The translations under genes and the position numbers were made by a program. Positions 52,752 through 62,275 of a DNA stretch of 64,000 nucleotides are shown here, one piece after another. The first letter of the stretch is position 1. Each line of letters opens with the position of its first letter. A model generated the notes under the pieces. That model made no database searches. It saw only the letters and a program-made list of their open reading frames with translations, and was not told where the DNA came from. This DNA comes from Pseudosulfitobacter pseudonitzschiae. GTDB lineage: Bacteria; Pseudomonadota; Alphaproteobacteria; Rhodobacterales; Rhodobacteraceae. Where the stretch lies: the NCBI RefSeq assembly GCF_002222635.1, contig NZ_CP022415.1, positions 2,542,001 through 2,606,000 of the forward strand. The letters run 5' to 3'.

Positions 52752-53488
52752 TTCAGAACGTCTTTCTTGCCTGTGACGGCTTTGTACAGGATGGGCAGCA
52801 GCGCCAGCGCAACCAGACCCATCAGGGGGAACAAAATGTGTGGTGCAAAGATAATGCCAAGATCAGGCGTGTCACCCCGTGCGAACACCTGCCCCAGACC
52901 CGCGCCCACCGAAGTATAAACAACAGCCCCCGGCATGATTCCGAAGAATGTCGACACAACAAAACGATACAGCGGAACCTGCATAAAGGCAGGCACCAGA
53001 TTCGCCACGAAAAACGGCACCGCAGGCACCAACCGGATCAGAAACAGCATCGACCACTGGTTTGCGTCGATCCCGTCCTTGATCCGTTTGACCACACCTT
53101 TGCTGGTCTCCAGTTTGGCACCCAGTTGCGCGCCCAGTCCGTGCCGCGCCGCCAGAAAGATCAACGTGGCCCCGATGGTGGCCGCCGTAACATTGAACGC
53201 CGTTCCCAGTACCGTGCCGAACAGGAATCCCCCCGTAAGCGTCGCAATCGTCGCCCCCGGCAACGAAAAGGCCACGACCAGCACATAGGCCGCGATAAAG
53301 CCCAGCGCCGTCAGGAAATAATTGTCGTCGCGAAACGCCAGCAGCGCCGCGCGGTTGTCGCGCAGGGTGTCGAAGCTCAGGTAATCGCGCAGGGTAAAGG
53401 CACCGATGCCCGCCACCACCAGTATCACAATCAGTGGCAAGCGGCGCAGCAGCGCAGATTTTTGTGGCTTCATCTGATCTTGGTGCAT
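52748..53488 (-). CDS. TVP38/TMEM64 (DedA-like, VTT domain) membrane protein
   Basis: 246 residues from the ATG at 53488; a second Met five codons later is possible. It has about five hydrophobic segments. The VTT/SNARE-associated core is visible in FSLPGATIATLTGGFLFGTV (re-entrant loop) and LIRLVPAVPFFVANLVPAF, with the conserved Arg of the second half. Such proteins are membrane transporters or lipid scramblases of uncertain substrate. First gene of the leftward run. Confidence 0.9.
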   Translation of the reverse strand: MHQDQMKPQKSALLRRLPLIVILVVAGIGAFTLRDYLSFDTLRDNRAALLAFRDDNYFLTALGFIAAYVLVVAFSLPGATIATLTGGFLFGTVLGTAFNVTAATIGATLIFLAARHGLGAQLGAKLETSKGVVKRIKDGIDANQWSMLFLIRLVPAVPFFVANLVPAFMQVPLYRFVVSTFFGIMPGAVVYTSVGAGLGQVFARGDTPDLGIIFAPHILFPLMGLVALALLPILYKAVTGKKDVLK

Positions 53489-53650
53489 GGAATTGCGGCC
53501 TTTGGCAATGAACTGGGCATGGTGTAGACGAAAGGTGCGCGTGTTCCGATGGCTGTAACAGGACATTCACGCGCGGGTGATCAGCGGTGATCGGATCGGG
53601 CCTGTTTTCAGCTTGTGGAGCGGTTTTGAAACATTAAAACGACCCCTGCA

Positions 53651-53665
53651 GTGCAAATGTTGCAC
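53651..53665. promoter_or_regulatory. 15-bp palindrome upstream of rpmH
   Basis: GTGCAA-ATG-TTGCAC, perfect 6-bp arms, ends 29 bases upstream of the rpmH -35 box. Its position suits an operator for rpmH or for the divergent TVP38 gene. The binding protein is unknown. Confidence 0.35.
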
Positions 53666-53694
53666 CTTATGGCGCGTTTTGTCGGATTGAGGGT

Positions 53695-53723
53695 TTGACT
53701 TGCCCCCCCACGGCGGTTAGAGC
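53695..53723 (+). promoter_or_regulatory. sigma-70 promoter of rpmH-rnpA
   Basis: TTGACT, an exact 17-base spacer and TAGAGC lie 68 bases before the rpmH start. The -35 matches five of six consensus bases; the -10 is weaker but typical for high-GC alphaproteobacteria. Confidence 0.65.
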
Positions 53724-53791
53724 ACGGGCCTTGAACACATTCCGGGCCTAGCGATTCCGCGCAGCCCATCCGAAAAGACGGAGACGGAGCG

Positions 53792-53926
53792 ATGAAACGC
53801 ACCTTTCAACCAAGCAACCTCGTGCGCAAACGGCGCCACGGTTTCCGCTCGCGCATGGCGACAAAAGCAGGTCGCAAGATCCTGAACGCCCGTCGCGCAC
53901 GTGGCCGGAAGTCGCTGAGCGCGTAA
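53792..53926 (+). CDS. rpmH: 50S ribosomal protein L34
   Basis: 44 residues starting [18 protein letters not shown] and ending [11 protein letters not shown], the complete and highly conserved L34 sequence. GGAG lies upstream of the ATG. It opens the rpmH-rnpA-yidD block that is conserved across bacteria near yidC. Confidence 0.98.
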   Translation: MKRTFQPSNLVRKRRHGFRSRMATKAGRKILNARRARGRKSLSA

Positions 53927-53951
53927 GCGCCCTGCGTCACGGTATTTCGAC

Positions 53952-54362
53952 ATGACCCCGCCGGAGGCCCCCGCAGACAGCGTTCGCGCTGGATCGGACC
54001 AGCCTCGGGCGGGTTTGTCACGTTTGGCAGCTCTCAAAAGCGATCAGGTTCTGAAAAACCGCGCCGATTTCTTGCGTGCGGCGCGTGGCCCCCGTGTGGT
54101 CACCCCCGGATTTGTATTGCAGATTCGCGCCCGTGGCGACGATGCGCCGCTGCGCGTCGGCTTTACCTGCTCGAAAAAGGTCGGCAATGCCGTAGCCCGC
54201 AACCGTGCCAAGCGCCGCCTGCGTGAAATCGCACGGCTGGAGCTGCCTGCGCACGGCGCGGCAGGCACCGATTATGTGCTGATCGGTCGCCATCAGGTCA
54301 CCGCAACCCGCGACTTTGAACAGATGCGCCGCGACCTGCGCGCCGCTCTGGCCCCCAAATGA
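53952..54362 (+). CDS. rnpA: ribonuclease P protein component
   Basis: 136 residues. The RNR box [18 protein letters not shown] (about 82-99) binds RNase P RNA; upstream [18 protein letters not shown] is the substrate-facing N-terminal part. The first 28 residues are a non-conserved extension. It helps mature tRNA 5' ends. It overlaps yidD by four bases. Confidence 0.96.
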   Translation: MTPPEAPADSVRAGSDQPRAGLSRLAALKSDQVLKNRADFLRAARGPRVVTPGFVLQIRARGDDAPLRVGFTCSKKVGNAVARNRAKRRLREIARLELPAHGAAGTDYVLIGRHQVTATRDFEQMRRDLRAALAPK

Positions 54363-54592
54363 GCCCGCTGGCCCATCTGCTCGCCCTGCCGGTGCGTGCC
54401 TACCGGCTGGTGTTTTCACCTTGGGTCGGGTTCAACTGCCGCTATCAGCCCACCTGCAGTGCCTATGCTTTGGAAGCGCTGGAAAAACACGGCGCCCTGC
54501 GCGGCAGCCTGCTGGCGGCACGGCGGATCGGGCGCTGTCACCCGTGGGGTGGCGACGGTTATGACCCGGTTCCCGACCATACCCACGACTGA
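54359..54592 (+). CDS. yidD: membrane protein insertion efficiency factor YidD
   Basis: 77 residues with an amphipathic N terminus and the family pattern [23 protein letters not shown], then [17 protein letters not shown]. The three conserved Cys residues are present. YidD assists YidC-mediated insertion at the membrane. Start overlaps rnpA (ATGA). Confidence 0.96.
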   Translation: MSPLAHLLALPVRAYRLVFSPWVGFNCRYQPTCSAYALEALEKHGALRGSLLAARRIGRCHPWGGDGYDPVPDHTHD

Positions 54593-54648
54593 CCCGACAA
54601 CGGCGCAAGGCCACTGGATTTGACCGTGGCATAGGAGTATCAGGCCCC

Positions 54649-55542
54649 ATGCGTGACGAGATTTCAGAGATACACGCGCTTTTTGAAGGCGCCCCCGACA
54701 GCACCGAATTTCGCAAGCTGCGCAAACGCATCGTGCGCTATACCCGCGAGGCGATCGAGCAATACGGCATGATCGAAGCGGGCGCGCATGAACCCGGTGC
54801 CAAGCGGCAGAAATGGCTGGTTTGCCTGTCGGGTGGCAAGGACAGTTATACTTTGCTGGCCGTGCTGCACGAACTGCAATGGCGCGGGTTACTGCCCGTG
54901 GACCTGCTGGCTTGCAATCTGGATCAGGGACAGCCGAACTTTCCCGCGACCGTTCTCCCCGAGTTTCTCGAACGCATGGGCGTCCCGCACCGGATCGAAT
55001 ACCAAGACACCTATTCCATCGTTGTCGACAAAGTGCCCGCTGGCCGCACATTTTGTGCGCTGTGTTCACGTCTGCGGCGCGGCAATCTCTACCGGATCGC
55101 GCGAGAGGAAGGGTGCAGTGCCGTTGTGCTGGGCCATCACCGCGACGACATTCTAGAGACATTTTTCATGAACCTTTTCCATGGCGGGCGTCTGGCCACG
55201 ATGCCGCCAAAGCTGGTCAATGAAGAGGGCGACCTGTTCCTCTACCGTCCGCTGGCCCACGTGGCCGAGGCCGATTGCGAAAAATTTGCCCGCGCGATGA
55301 ATTATCCGATCATCCCCTGTGATCTGTGCGGCAGTCAGGACGGCCTGCAACGTCAACAGGTTAAGCAAATTCTGGACGGCTGGGAGGCCAACAGCCCCGG
55401 CCGCCGCCAGGTGATGTTCCGCGCCCTGATGAACGCCCGGCCCTCGCATCTGCTGGACCCGAAACTGTTCGATTTTGCGGGGTTGATGCTAAAATCGGAA
55501 GGATTTGACGCAAATCAGGACGGTATTCCCGACCTGCGTTAA
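54649..55542 (+). CDS. ttcA: tRNA 2-thiocytidine synthetase TtcA
   Basis: 297 residues. The ATP PP-loop [12 protein letters not shown] lies near residue 60, and the two CxxC motifs ([11 protein letters not shown] near 128, PCDLCGSQ near 222) hold the [4Fe-4S] cluster. It thiolates C32 of certain tRNAs. ATG follows AGGAG. Placement between yidD and yidC is typical for some alphaproteobacteria. Confidence 0.94.
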   Translation: MRDEISEIHALFEGAPDSTEFRKLRKRIVRYTREAIEQYGMIEAGAHEPGAKRQKWLVCLSGGKDSYTLLAVLHELQWRGLLPVDLLACNLDQGQPNFPATVLPEFLERMGVPHRIEYQDTYSIVVDKVPAGRTFCALCSRLRRGNLYRIAREEGCSAVVLGHHRDDILETFFMNLFHGGRLATMPPKLVNEEGDLFLYRPLAHVAEADCEKFARAMNYPIIPCDLCGSQDGLQRQQVKQILDGWEANSPGRRQVMFRALMNARPSHLLDPKLFDFAGLMLKSEGFDANQDGIPDLR

Positions 55543-55618
55543 CTCCGGCCTTACATCCTTCGTCGCACTCTGCCGGTGCTTTGCGCCCTATTGCGCTTAT
55601 GTCCAGCGAGGGATTCTA

Positions 55619-57169
55619 ATGGCCAAACGTGCGCCACGATTTTTGACCCGGTTGCGTGAAAACCTTCGGGTGGTCTTTTACGGCCCACAGGCGCTGGCGT
55701 TTCTGTCTGCTGTGATGCTGGCCGCCTATTGGTGGGGCGGCGAAACCGTGTTGGTTGGTATTGGTATTATCGTACCCGTTCTTCTGCTGGCTTTGCATTC
55801 ATCCGGACCAAACGGCATCCCGCCCATGCGCGATTCCGGCACCGGCGTGCTGCAACGGGCCCATTTCGAGGATATGGTTGCGCACATCTGGCAAGCAGCA
55901 CGTGACGGACAAACGGCGTCTGCCCTGTTGTTTCTGGAACTGGATGACTTTGACGGGCTGATGAACCAGCATGGACAGGCCGCTGCCGATACGGTCGCCG
56001 CGCGGGTAATGCAGCGCATCGTTACCGCGCTGCGCGACGACGACGTGGTAACCCGCACCGGCGACGCGCGTTTTGCCATTTGCTGTGCGCCCTCCGCGCG
56101 CATTGACCTTGAAATTTGCATTCAACTGGCGGGCCGGATCCAATGCGCCATCGAAGAGCCGATCGCGGTGGATGGCACCACGGTCTATATGTCTTGTGCT
56201 GTTGGGTTCTGCCTGAATTCGCGCGCGCCCGAATCCAATGCGGAAAGCTGGATGACCGCCGCGCGTACCGCCCTGCTCGAGGCGCGGCGGCGCGGGCCAT
56301 CGACGATCCGCGCCTATTCCCAAGAGATGCAATTGGCCAAAACCGCCCGCACCGCTCTGCGCGAAGAGGCTGCGGTGGCACTGGAAAGCGGTCATATCCA
56401 GCCTTGGTACCAGCCGCAAATTTCCACCGACACAGGGCGGGTGACGGGCTTTGAGGCGCTGGCGCGCTGGGTTCACCCTGATCGCGGCGTCATTTCGCCC
56501 GCAGAGTTCCTGCCCGCGCTGGACGAAGCTGGCCTGTTGGAACGTCTGTCCGAAGTGATGATGTATCATACCTTTACCGCGCTCAAGGCATGGGACGCCG
56601 CCGGCGTGCAGGTGCCACAAGTGGGGGTGAACTTTTCGGGCAGCGAATTGCGCAATCCCCGGCTGGTGGAAAAGATCACATGGGAACTGGACCGTTTCGA
56701 TCTAGCGCCGGAACGGCTGGCGGTCGAGGTTCTGGAAACGGTCGTGACAGCCACCCCCGATGACGTGGTTTGCCGCAACCTGAGCGGATTGGGCAAATTG
56801 GGCTGCCGGATTGATCTGGATGATTTTGGCACCGGCAATGCCTCGATTGCTGCGATCCGGCGGTTTTCGGTCACGCGCATCAAGATCGACCGCAGCTTTG
56901 TGATGAAATCCGATCGCGACCCCGAACAACAGCGAATGATCAGCGCCATCTTGACGATGGCCGAGCGGTTACAGGTCGAGACCTTGGCCGAAGGGGTTGA
57001 AACAGTTGGTGAACATGCGCTGCTGGCGCAGTTGGGCTGCGATCACGTTCAGGGTTTTGGCATCTGCAAACCCATTCCCTTCGAGCAGACGCTGACATGG
57101 ATACGGTCCCACGACGCCAAACTGGCAGATGCCCCTTCGATCACCGGCAGGCGGGGCAATTGCCCCTGA
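55619..57169 (+). CDS. EAL-domain cyclic-di-GMP phosphodiesterase with degenerate GGDEF domain
   Basis: 516 residues from the ATG at 55619 (GAGGG upstream). Two membrane helices near residues 20-62 place it at the inner membrane. The GGDEF domain (about 80-235) reads RTGDARFAI at the active loop, so it should not make c-di-GMP. The EAL domain keeps all catalytic motifs: FEALARW, NFSGSEL, EVLETV, DDFGTGNAS, KIDRSF and AEGVET. It should break down c-di-GMP and so affect motility or biofilm. The upstream open frame is in ttcA's tail and was not used. It lies 76 bases after ttcA. Confidence 0.92.
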   Translation: MAKRAPRFLTRLRENLRVVFYGPQALAFLSAVMLAAYWWGGETVLVGIGIIVPVLLLALHSSGPNGIPPMRDSGTGVLQRAHFEDMVAHIWQAARDGQTASALLFLELDDFDGLMNQHGQAAADTVAARVMQRIVTALRDDDVVTRTGDARFAICCAPSARIDLEICIQLAGRIQCAIEEPIAVDGTTVYMSCAVGFCLNSRAPESNAESWMTAARTALLEARRRGPSTIRAYSQEMQLAKTARTALREEAAVALESGHIQPWYQPQISTDTGRVTGFEALARWVHPDRGVISPAEFLPALDEAGLLERLSEVMMYHTFTALKAWDAAGVQVPQVGVNFSGSELRNPRLVEKITWELDRFDLAPERLAVEVLETVVTATPDDVVCRNLSGLGKLGCRIDLDDFGTGNASIAAIRRFSVTRIKIDRSFVMKSDRDPEQQRMISAILTMAERLQVETLAEGVETVGEHALLAQLGCDHVQGFGICKPIPFEQTLTWIRSHDAKLADAPSITGRRGNCP

Positions 57170-57296
57170 TAATACAGCCTGCCTGCGCGGAATGGGCGCG
57201 GTCAACCGACCCGAGAATCCCCGAATCCGCTTGACCTTTGGGGCCCACCTCTGTTGAACCCTGCGTGATATACAAATTGCGCAGGTGCCGGTCCCT

Positions 57297-59111
57297 ATGG
57301 ACGATCAGAACAAGAACCTTATTCTTGCAACAGCTCTCAGTTTCGTCGTGATCCTTGTTTGGTTCGTGATGTTTCCACCGCCCGAACCCGATCCGGTCGC
57401 GGAAACTCCGACAGAGCAGGTGCAAACCACCGACGGCAGCGGCTCTGTCCCTGCGGTGACGGCCGACCCGCCCACGGCGGCAGCGCCTGGCGTCGAGACA
57501 CCCGCAGCAGCAGCCGAAGCACCGCGCATCAAGATCGACACAAGCCGCATGGACGGCTCGATCTCGCTTGCCGGTGGTCGCATCGACGATCTGCGCCTGA
57601 AAAACTACCGGGTTACCAACGAACCCGATTCCGAAATCGTGACGATGCTGGCCCCTGTTGGATCGCCTGACGCCTATTATGCCCTGCAGGGCTGGGCGCC
57701 CGCGGGCGATCTGGCTGCAAATGCGGTGCCCGGCCCCTCTACCGAATGGACCCAAGTGGGTCAGGGCATTCTGACCCCCACCAGCCCTGTCGTTCTGGAA
57801 TGGGACAACGGCAACGGCTTGACCTTCCGCCGCGAGATTTCCGTTGACGACGAATATATGTTCGACATCAGCCAAAGCGTGCGCAACGACGGCAACACAG
57901 CCGTTCGGGCCGCCCCCTATGGCATGATTGTGCGCCATGGCGAGCCCTCGGACCTGAAAAAATTCTTTATCCTGCACGAAGGTGCCGTGGCGATGGCCAA
58001 TGGCGAATTGTCCGAAATCCAGTGGGATGAAATCCCCGACGCCGACGTCGATCCCGCATGGGGCCGCCCCGCCATCGTAACCAACGATGTTACCGAAGGC
58101 TGGATCGGGTTTTCCGACCACTACTGGCAGTCGATCCTTGTTCCCGAAGCGGGCAGCACCTTTGATCAGGCCCTGACATACGACAGAGCCGCGGACGTCT
58201 ACCGCGCCGTCACCCGCCTGCCCACACGCACCATCGAACCCGGCCAGACCGTGACCAGCGACACCCAGATGTTCGCGGGCCCCAAGGAATGGGAAGCGCT
58301 GCAAGCCTATCAGCAATCCGGCATTGACGGTTTTGTCGACAGCATCGACTGGGGCTGGTTCTTTTTCCTGACCAAGCCGATCTTCTGGCTGCTGCACGAG
58401 TTGAACAAGCTGATTGGCAACATGGGTCTGTCGATCATCACCCTGACACTGATCATCAAGGCTGTTCTCTTCCCGCTGGCCTACAAGTCCTACGTTTCGA
58501 TGGCGCGGATGAAAGAGCTGCAGCCCGAGATGGAGAAGATGAAAGCCGAAGCAGGCGACGACCGTCAAAAAGTGCAGCAAGGCATGATGGAGCTGTACAA
58601 GAAGAACAAGGTGAACCCCGCTGCGGGCTGCTTGCCGATCCTGATGCAGATCCCGATCTTTTTCTCGCTCTACAAAGTGATTTTTGTCACGATCGAGTTG
58701 CGCCACGCCCCCTTCTTCGGCCCGTTTCAGGATCTTAGCGCACCTGATCCAACGTCGATTTACAATTTCTACGGCCTGATGCCTTGGGGAGTTCCCGAAG
58801 TAGGTTCGGTGATGGCGCTGATCTTTATCGGTATTTTGCCGCTGTTGCTGGGTATCTCGATGTTCCTGCAACAAAAGCTGAACCCGGCCCCCACCGATGC
58901 GACACAGCAGATGATCTTTGCGTGGATGCCTTGGGTGTTCATGTTCATGTTGGGCGGATTTGCAAGCGGGCTGGTGGTCTACTGGATCGCGAACAACACG
59001 ATCACGTTCACCCAACAGTATCTGATCATGCGATCACAAGGGTACACGCCAGACATCCTTGGCAACATCAAAGGCGGCTTTAAACGCACGCCCAAGGATG
59101 CCAAAAAATGA
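57297..59111 (+). CDS. yidC: membrane protein insertase YidC
   Basis: 604 residues from the ATG at 57297. An N-terminal helix (NLILATALSFVVILVWFVMF) is followed by a low-complexity Pro/Ala/Thr linker, a periplasmic beta domain (about 85-340), and the five-helix insertase core with GWFFFLTKPIFWLLHELNKLIGN, the groove Arg in YKSYVSMARMKELQPEM, and PAAGCLPILMQIPIFFSLYKV. It inserts inner-membrane proteins alone or with Sec. Position after rpmH-rnpA-yidD is conserved. Overlaps the MOSC gene by four bases. Confidence 0.97.
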   Translation: MDDQNKNLILATALSFVVILVWFVMFPPPEPDPVAETPTEQVQTTDGSGSVPAVTADPPTAAAPGVETPAAAAEAPRIKIDTSRMDGSISLAGGRIDDLRLKNYRVTNEPDSEIVTMLAPVGSPDAYYALQGWAPAGDLAANAVPGPSTEWTQVGQGILTPTSPVVLEWDNGNGLTFRREISVDDEYMFDISQSVRNDGNTAVRAAPYGMIVRHGEPSDLKKFFILHEGAVAMANGELSEIQWDEIPDADVDPAWGRPAIVTNDVTEGWIGFSDHYWQSILVPEAGSTFDQALTYDRAADVYRAVTRLPTRTIEPGQTVTSDTQMFAGPKEWEALQAYQQSGIDGFVDSIDWGWFFFLTKPIFWLLHELNKLIGNMGLSIITLTLIIKAVLFPLAYKSYVSMARMKELQPEMEKMKAEAGDDRQKVQQGMMELYKKNKVNPAAGCLPILMQIPIFFSLYKVIFVTIELRHAPFFGPFQDLSAPDPTSIYNFYGLMPWGVPEVGSVMALIFIGILPLLLGISMFLQQKLNPAPTDATQQMIFAWMPWVFMFMLGGFASGLVVYWIANNTITFTQQYLIMRSQGYTPDILGNIKGGFKRTPKDAKK

Positions 59112-59863
59112 TCGCCGTCACGGCCCTGTGGCGCCATCCCATCAAAAGCCACGGGCGCGAAGTCATCCATTCGGTCTCCCTGACCGAAGGCCAGACAATG
59201 CCATGGGATCGCACTTGGGCCGTGACGCACGACAAGACCAAATTTGACGCGCAAACCCCCGAATGGGTTTCCTGCCGCAACTTTATGCTTGGCACGCTTA
59301 CGCCAAAACTGGCAGGATTATGGGCCGAACTGGACGAAGCGTCGCGCACCATTACGCTCACCCATGTAGATCTGGGAAAGCTGACGTTCTGCCCCGACGA
59401 CGCCGCAGATGTGCAGCGGTTTCTGGCATGGGTCACACCGTTGTGCCCCGCCGACCGCCTGCTGCCAGACGGCATCGCATCGGTGCAGGGGCGCGGATTG
59501 ACCGACAGCGCATTCCCGTCGATTTCAGTGATGAACGTCGCGTCTCATGCTGCGGTTCAGGACGCATTGAACGCACCGTTGGAACCCGAACGCTGGCGCG
59601 GCAATATCTGGCTGGACGGGCTGGATGCATGGGCCGAATTCGACTGGATCGACCGCAATTTGGCGATCGGCGGTGCCATGCTGCGCGTGCGCGAACGGAT
59701 CAAGCGGTGTATGCATACCGCATCGAACCCGCACAACGGTGTTCGTGATGCCGACACTCTGGGCGCGTTGCGCGGGCAGTTCGGCCATCAGGATTTCGGC
59801 ATCTACGCCGAGGTGATCGCGGGCGGTACTATTTCTCTGGGCGACAAGGTCGAGGTTCTCTGA
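59108..59863 (+). CDS. MOSC-domain protein
   Basis: 251 residues. An N-terminal beta-barrel (about 1-95, IAVTALWRHPIKSHGRE) precedes the MOSC domain, with the conserved Cys in RERIKRCMHTASNPHNG (about 205) and FGIYAEVIAGGTI, the typical end. MOSC proteins bind or transfer molybdenum cofactor sulfur, and relatives reduce N-hydroxylated compounds. The partner is unknown. It overlaps yidC by four bases and yihA by one. Confidence 0.9.
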   Translation: MIAVTALWRHPIKSHGREVIHSVSLTEGQTMPWDRTWAVTHDKTKFDAQTPEWVSCRNFMLGTLTPKLAGLWAELDEASRTITLTHVDLGKLTFCPDDAADVQRFLAWVTPLCPADRLLPDGIASVQGRGLTDSAFPSISVMNVASHAAVQDALNAPLEPERWRGNIWLDGLDAWAEFDWIDRNLAIGGAMLRVRERIKRCMHTASNPHNGVRDADTLGALRGQFGHQDFGIYAEVIAGGTISLGDKVEVL

Positions 59864-60513
59864 TGCAGATCAATTTCAAACTGGCGGAAGAGCCTGAACC
59901 CCAGATCGCCGAACAGGGCCGTTTGCTGTTTGCGGGCGAAACCGTGTTTGTCAAAGGCGTGGTCGCCATGTCCGGCCTGCCCGATCCCGACCGCATGGAA
60001 GTGTGCTTTGCCGGACGGTCGAACGTGGGCAAATCCAGCCTGATCAACGCACTGACCGGCACCAAGGCGTTGGCGCGTGCTTCGAACACGCCCGGCCGCA
60101 CGCAAGAGATCAACTTTTTCACCGCCGGAGAAGAGCTCTATCTGGTTGACCTTCCGGGCTATGGCTATGCGAACGCGCCGTTGCAGGTTGTCGAGAAATG
60201 GCAGCGGCTGTTGAAACAATATCTCAGCGGACGACAAACCCTGCGCCGTGCCTTTGTGCTAATTGATGCGCGCCACGGTGTCAAAAAGGTCGATGACGAG
60301 ATTATGTCGCTGCTCGACAGTTCCGCGGTGACATTTCAATGCGTTCTGACCAAGGCAGACAAGGTCAAAGAGGCCGAACGCACCGCGATCATCGAACAGG
60401 TGCGCGGAGCCTTGGCCAAGCATCCCGCCGCCTATCCCGAAATCGTCGTCACTTCGAGCGAGAAGGGCTGGGGCATCCCCACCCTGCGCGCTTTGATTGC
60501 CACGCTGGAATAG
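59863..60513 (+). CDS. yihA: ribosome biogenesis GTP-binding protein YihA/YsxC (EngB)
   Basis: 216 residues. G1 FAGRSNVGKSSLINALTG (about 45-62), G2 Thr in TPGRTQEI, G3 DLPGYGYA, G4 TKADKV and G5 SSEKGWG are in order. It helps assemble the 50S subunit. Starts on the last base of the MOSC stop (TGATG). Confidence 0.96.
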   Translation: MQINFKLAEEPEPQIAEQGRLLFAGETVFVKGVVAMSGLPDPDRMEVCFAGRSNVGKSSLINALTGTKALARASNTPGRTQEINFFTAGEELYLVDLPGYGYANAPLQVVEKWQRLLKQYLSGRQTLRRAFVLIDARHGVKKVDDEIMSLLDSSAVTFQCVLTKADKVKEAERTAIIEQVRGALAKHPAAYPEIVVTSSEKGWGIPTLRALIATLE

Positions 60514-60561
60514 CTTGCAGGCACCGCAACCTTTGCCGATAACAGGGCACGAGGGACGCAT

Positions 60562-61422
60562 ATGAGAAAGCAAGAAATGAACCGCGACTGGATCGCCACA
60601 GCCCGCACACTCAGTCAGGCCTTGCCGTATATGCAACGCTATGCCGGTGCGCGCGTGGTGATCAAGCTGGGCGGTCACGCGATGGGCAGCGACGAGGCGA
60701 TGGCGACATTCGCCGCCGACGTGGTGCTGATGCGCCAAGTGGGCGTAAACCCTGTGATCGTGCATGGTGGCGGGCCGATGATCAACGCCATGCTGGAAAA
60801 ACTCGACATCAAATCCGAGTTTGTGAACGGCAAACGCGTCACCGACAAGGCGACGATGGATGTGGTCGAAATGGTCCTGTCGGGGCTGGTCAACAAACGT
60901 ATCGTGCAGGCGATCAACGCCCAAGGCGGGCGGGCCGTGGGGCTATCGGGCAAGGATGCGAACCTGATCGAATGTGTGCCCACCGACGCTGCATTGGGTC
61001 TGGTCGGCACGCCCAGTAAAATGGACCCCCGCATTCTGGAAACCCTGTTTGCGCAAGAGATCATTCCGGTGATCGCGCCGCTGGGATCGGGTGCGAATGG
61101 CGAGACGTTCAATATCAACGGCGACACGGCGGCGGGTGCGATTGCCGGTGCGCTCAAGGCCGACCGGCTGCTGTTGCTGACGGATGTGTCGGGTGTCAAA
61201 AATGCCGAGGGCGAGGTCGTGACCGAACTGACTGCCGCACAAATCCGTGAGATGACGGCCAACGGCACCATCGCCGGTGGCATGATCCCCAAGACCGAAA
61301 CCGCGCTGGATGCCATCGCATCAGGGGTCCGCGCCGTTGTCATTTTGGACGGACGGGCGCCAAATGCCTGCCTGCTGGAATTGTTCACCGACCACGGCGC
61401 AGGCAGCATCATCCGTCGCTGA
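60562..61422 (+). CDS. argB: acetylglutamate kinase
   Basis: 286 residues. KLGGHAMG near residue 34, the [13 protein letters not shown] substrate motif near 71, the NxxGxxxGxSGKDAN segment and the C-terminal NTDTAAG-like [16 protein letters not shown] show the amino acid kinase fold. It performs the second step of arginine synthesis. The upstream ATG (GAGGGA site) and the Met six codons later are both possible starts. Confidence 0.96.
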   Translation: MRKQEMNRDWIATARTLSQALPYMQRYAGARVVIKLGGHAMGSDEAMATFAADVVLMRQVGVNPVIVHGGGPMINAMLEKLDIKSEFVNGKRVTDKATMDVVEMVLSGLVNKRIVQAINAQGGRAVGLSGKDANLIECVPTDAALGLVGTPSKMDPRILETLFAQEIIPVIAPLGSGANGETFNINGDTAAGAIAGALKADRLLLLTDVSGVKNAEGEVVTELTAAQIREMTANGTIAGGMIPKTETALDAIASGVRAVVILDGRAPNACLLELFTDHGAGSIIRR

Positions 61423-61480
61423 CAGGCTTGTGACGCGCTGCAAGCTTGGCAAGCACACTTCCCAAGGCTAACTAGGTGGC

Positions 61481-62275
61481 ATGGAATATGAAACCACCAT
61501 CCGGCTAAGCGTCTTTCTGGGTCTTTTTGCCCTTTTGGCGCTGGCCGAGGTGCTGATCCCGCGCCGTGCCCGTGCACAGGGCCGCACACGGCGCTGGGTG
61601 ACCAACTGGGGCATTATCCTTGCTGGAACCGCCACCTTGCGCCTGCTGGCGCTGGCCTTGCCCCTGTTGGCTGTCGGGGCTGCTGTGGATGCGGCGGCAA
61701 ATGGCTGGGGTCTGTTCAACATGCTGGACTGGCCCGTGTGGGTCGAGATTACGCTGGCCGTGTTGATATTTGATCTGGCGATCTGGGCGCAGCATCTGGT
61801 GACGCATAAAGTGCCGCTGCTGTGGCGGCTGCACCGTGTCCACCATGCCGATGTCGACATGGACGTAACAACCGCGATCCGCTTTCATCCGGTAGAGATT
61901 GCCCTGTCGATGCTGCTGAAAATCGGGCTGGTCTATCTGGTGGGGCCCGCCGCACTGGCGGTTATCCTGTTCGAGGTGATCCTGAACGGCACAGCCATGT
62001 TCAACCACTCGAACATCGCACTGCCTGCCTGGCTTGACGGCCCGTTGCGGCGCGTGCTGGTCACCCCCGACATGCACCGCGTCCACCATTCGGTAGACCG
62101 CGCCGAACATGACAGCAACTACGGCTTTTCGCTGTCGGTCTGGGACCGTATGTTCGGAACCTACATCGCACAGCCGCAGGGCGGGCACGACGCCATGAAA
62201 ACGGGACTGGAATGGCAGGACGACCGCCCTGCCCGCTTTGGCTGGTCACTGGCGCTGCCCTTCGCACGCAAGTGA
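61481..62275 (+). CDS. fatty acid hydroxylase/sterol desaturase superfamily protein
   Basis: 264 residues with about four membrane helices and the clustered histidine motifs of the di-iron superfamily: HLVTHKVPLLWRLHRVHHAD (about 107-126), RFHPVEIA near 137, and MHRVHHS near 200. It is a membrane oxidase; roseobacter homologues may act on lipids or carotenoids, but the substrate is unknown. Overlaps the ferredoxin gene by four bases (GTGA). Confidence 0.9.
   Translation: MEYETTIRLSVFLGLFALLALAEVLIPRRARAQGRTRRWVTNWGIILAGTATLRLLALALPLLAVGAAVDAAANGWGLFNMLDWPVWVEITLAVLIFDLAIWAQHLVTHKVPLLWRLHRVHHADVDMDVTTAIRFHPVEIALSMLLKIGLVYLVGPAALAVILFEVILNGTAMFNHSNIALPAWLDGPLRRVLVTPDMHRVHHSVDRAEHDSNYGFSLSVWDRMFGTYIAQPQGGHDAMKTGLEWQDDRPARFGWSLALPFARK

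Noticed and set aside
57141-59015. 624-codon open frame opposite yidC
   Set aside because: Shadow of yidC; codon pattern and His/Gln-rich product are typical of antisense frames.
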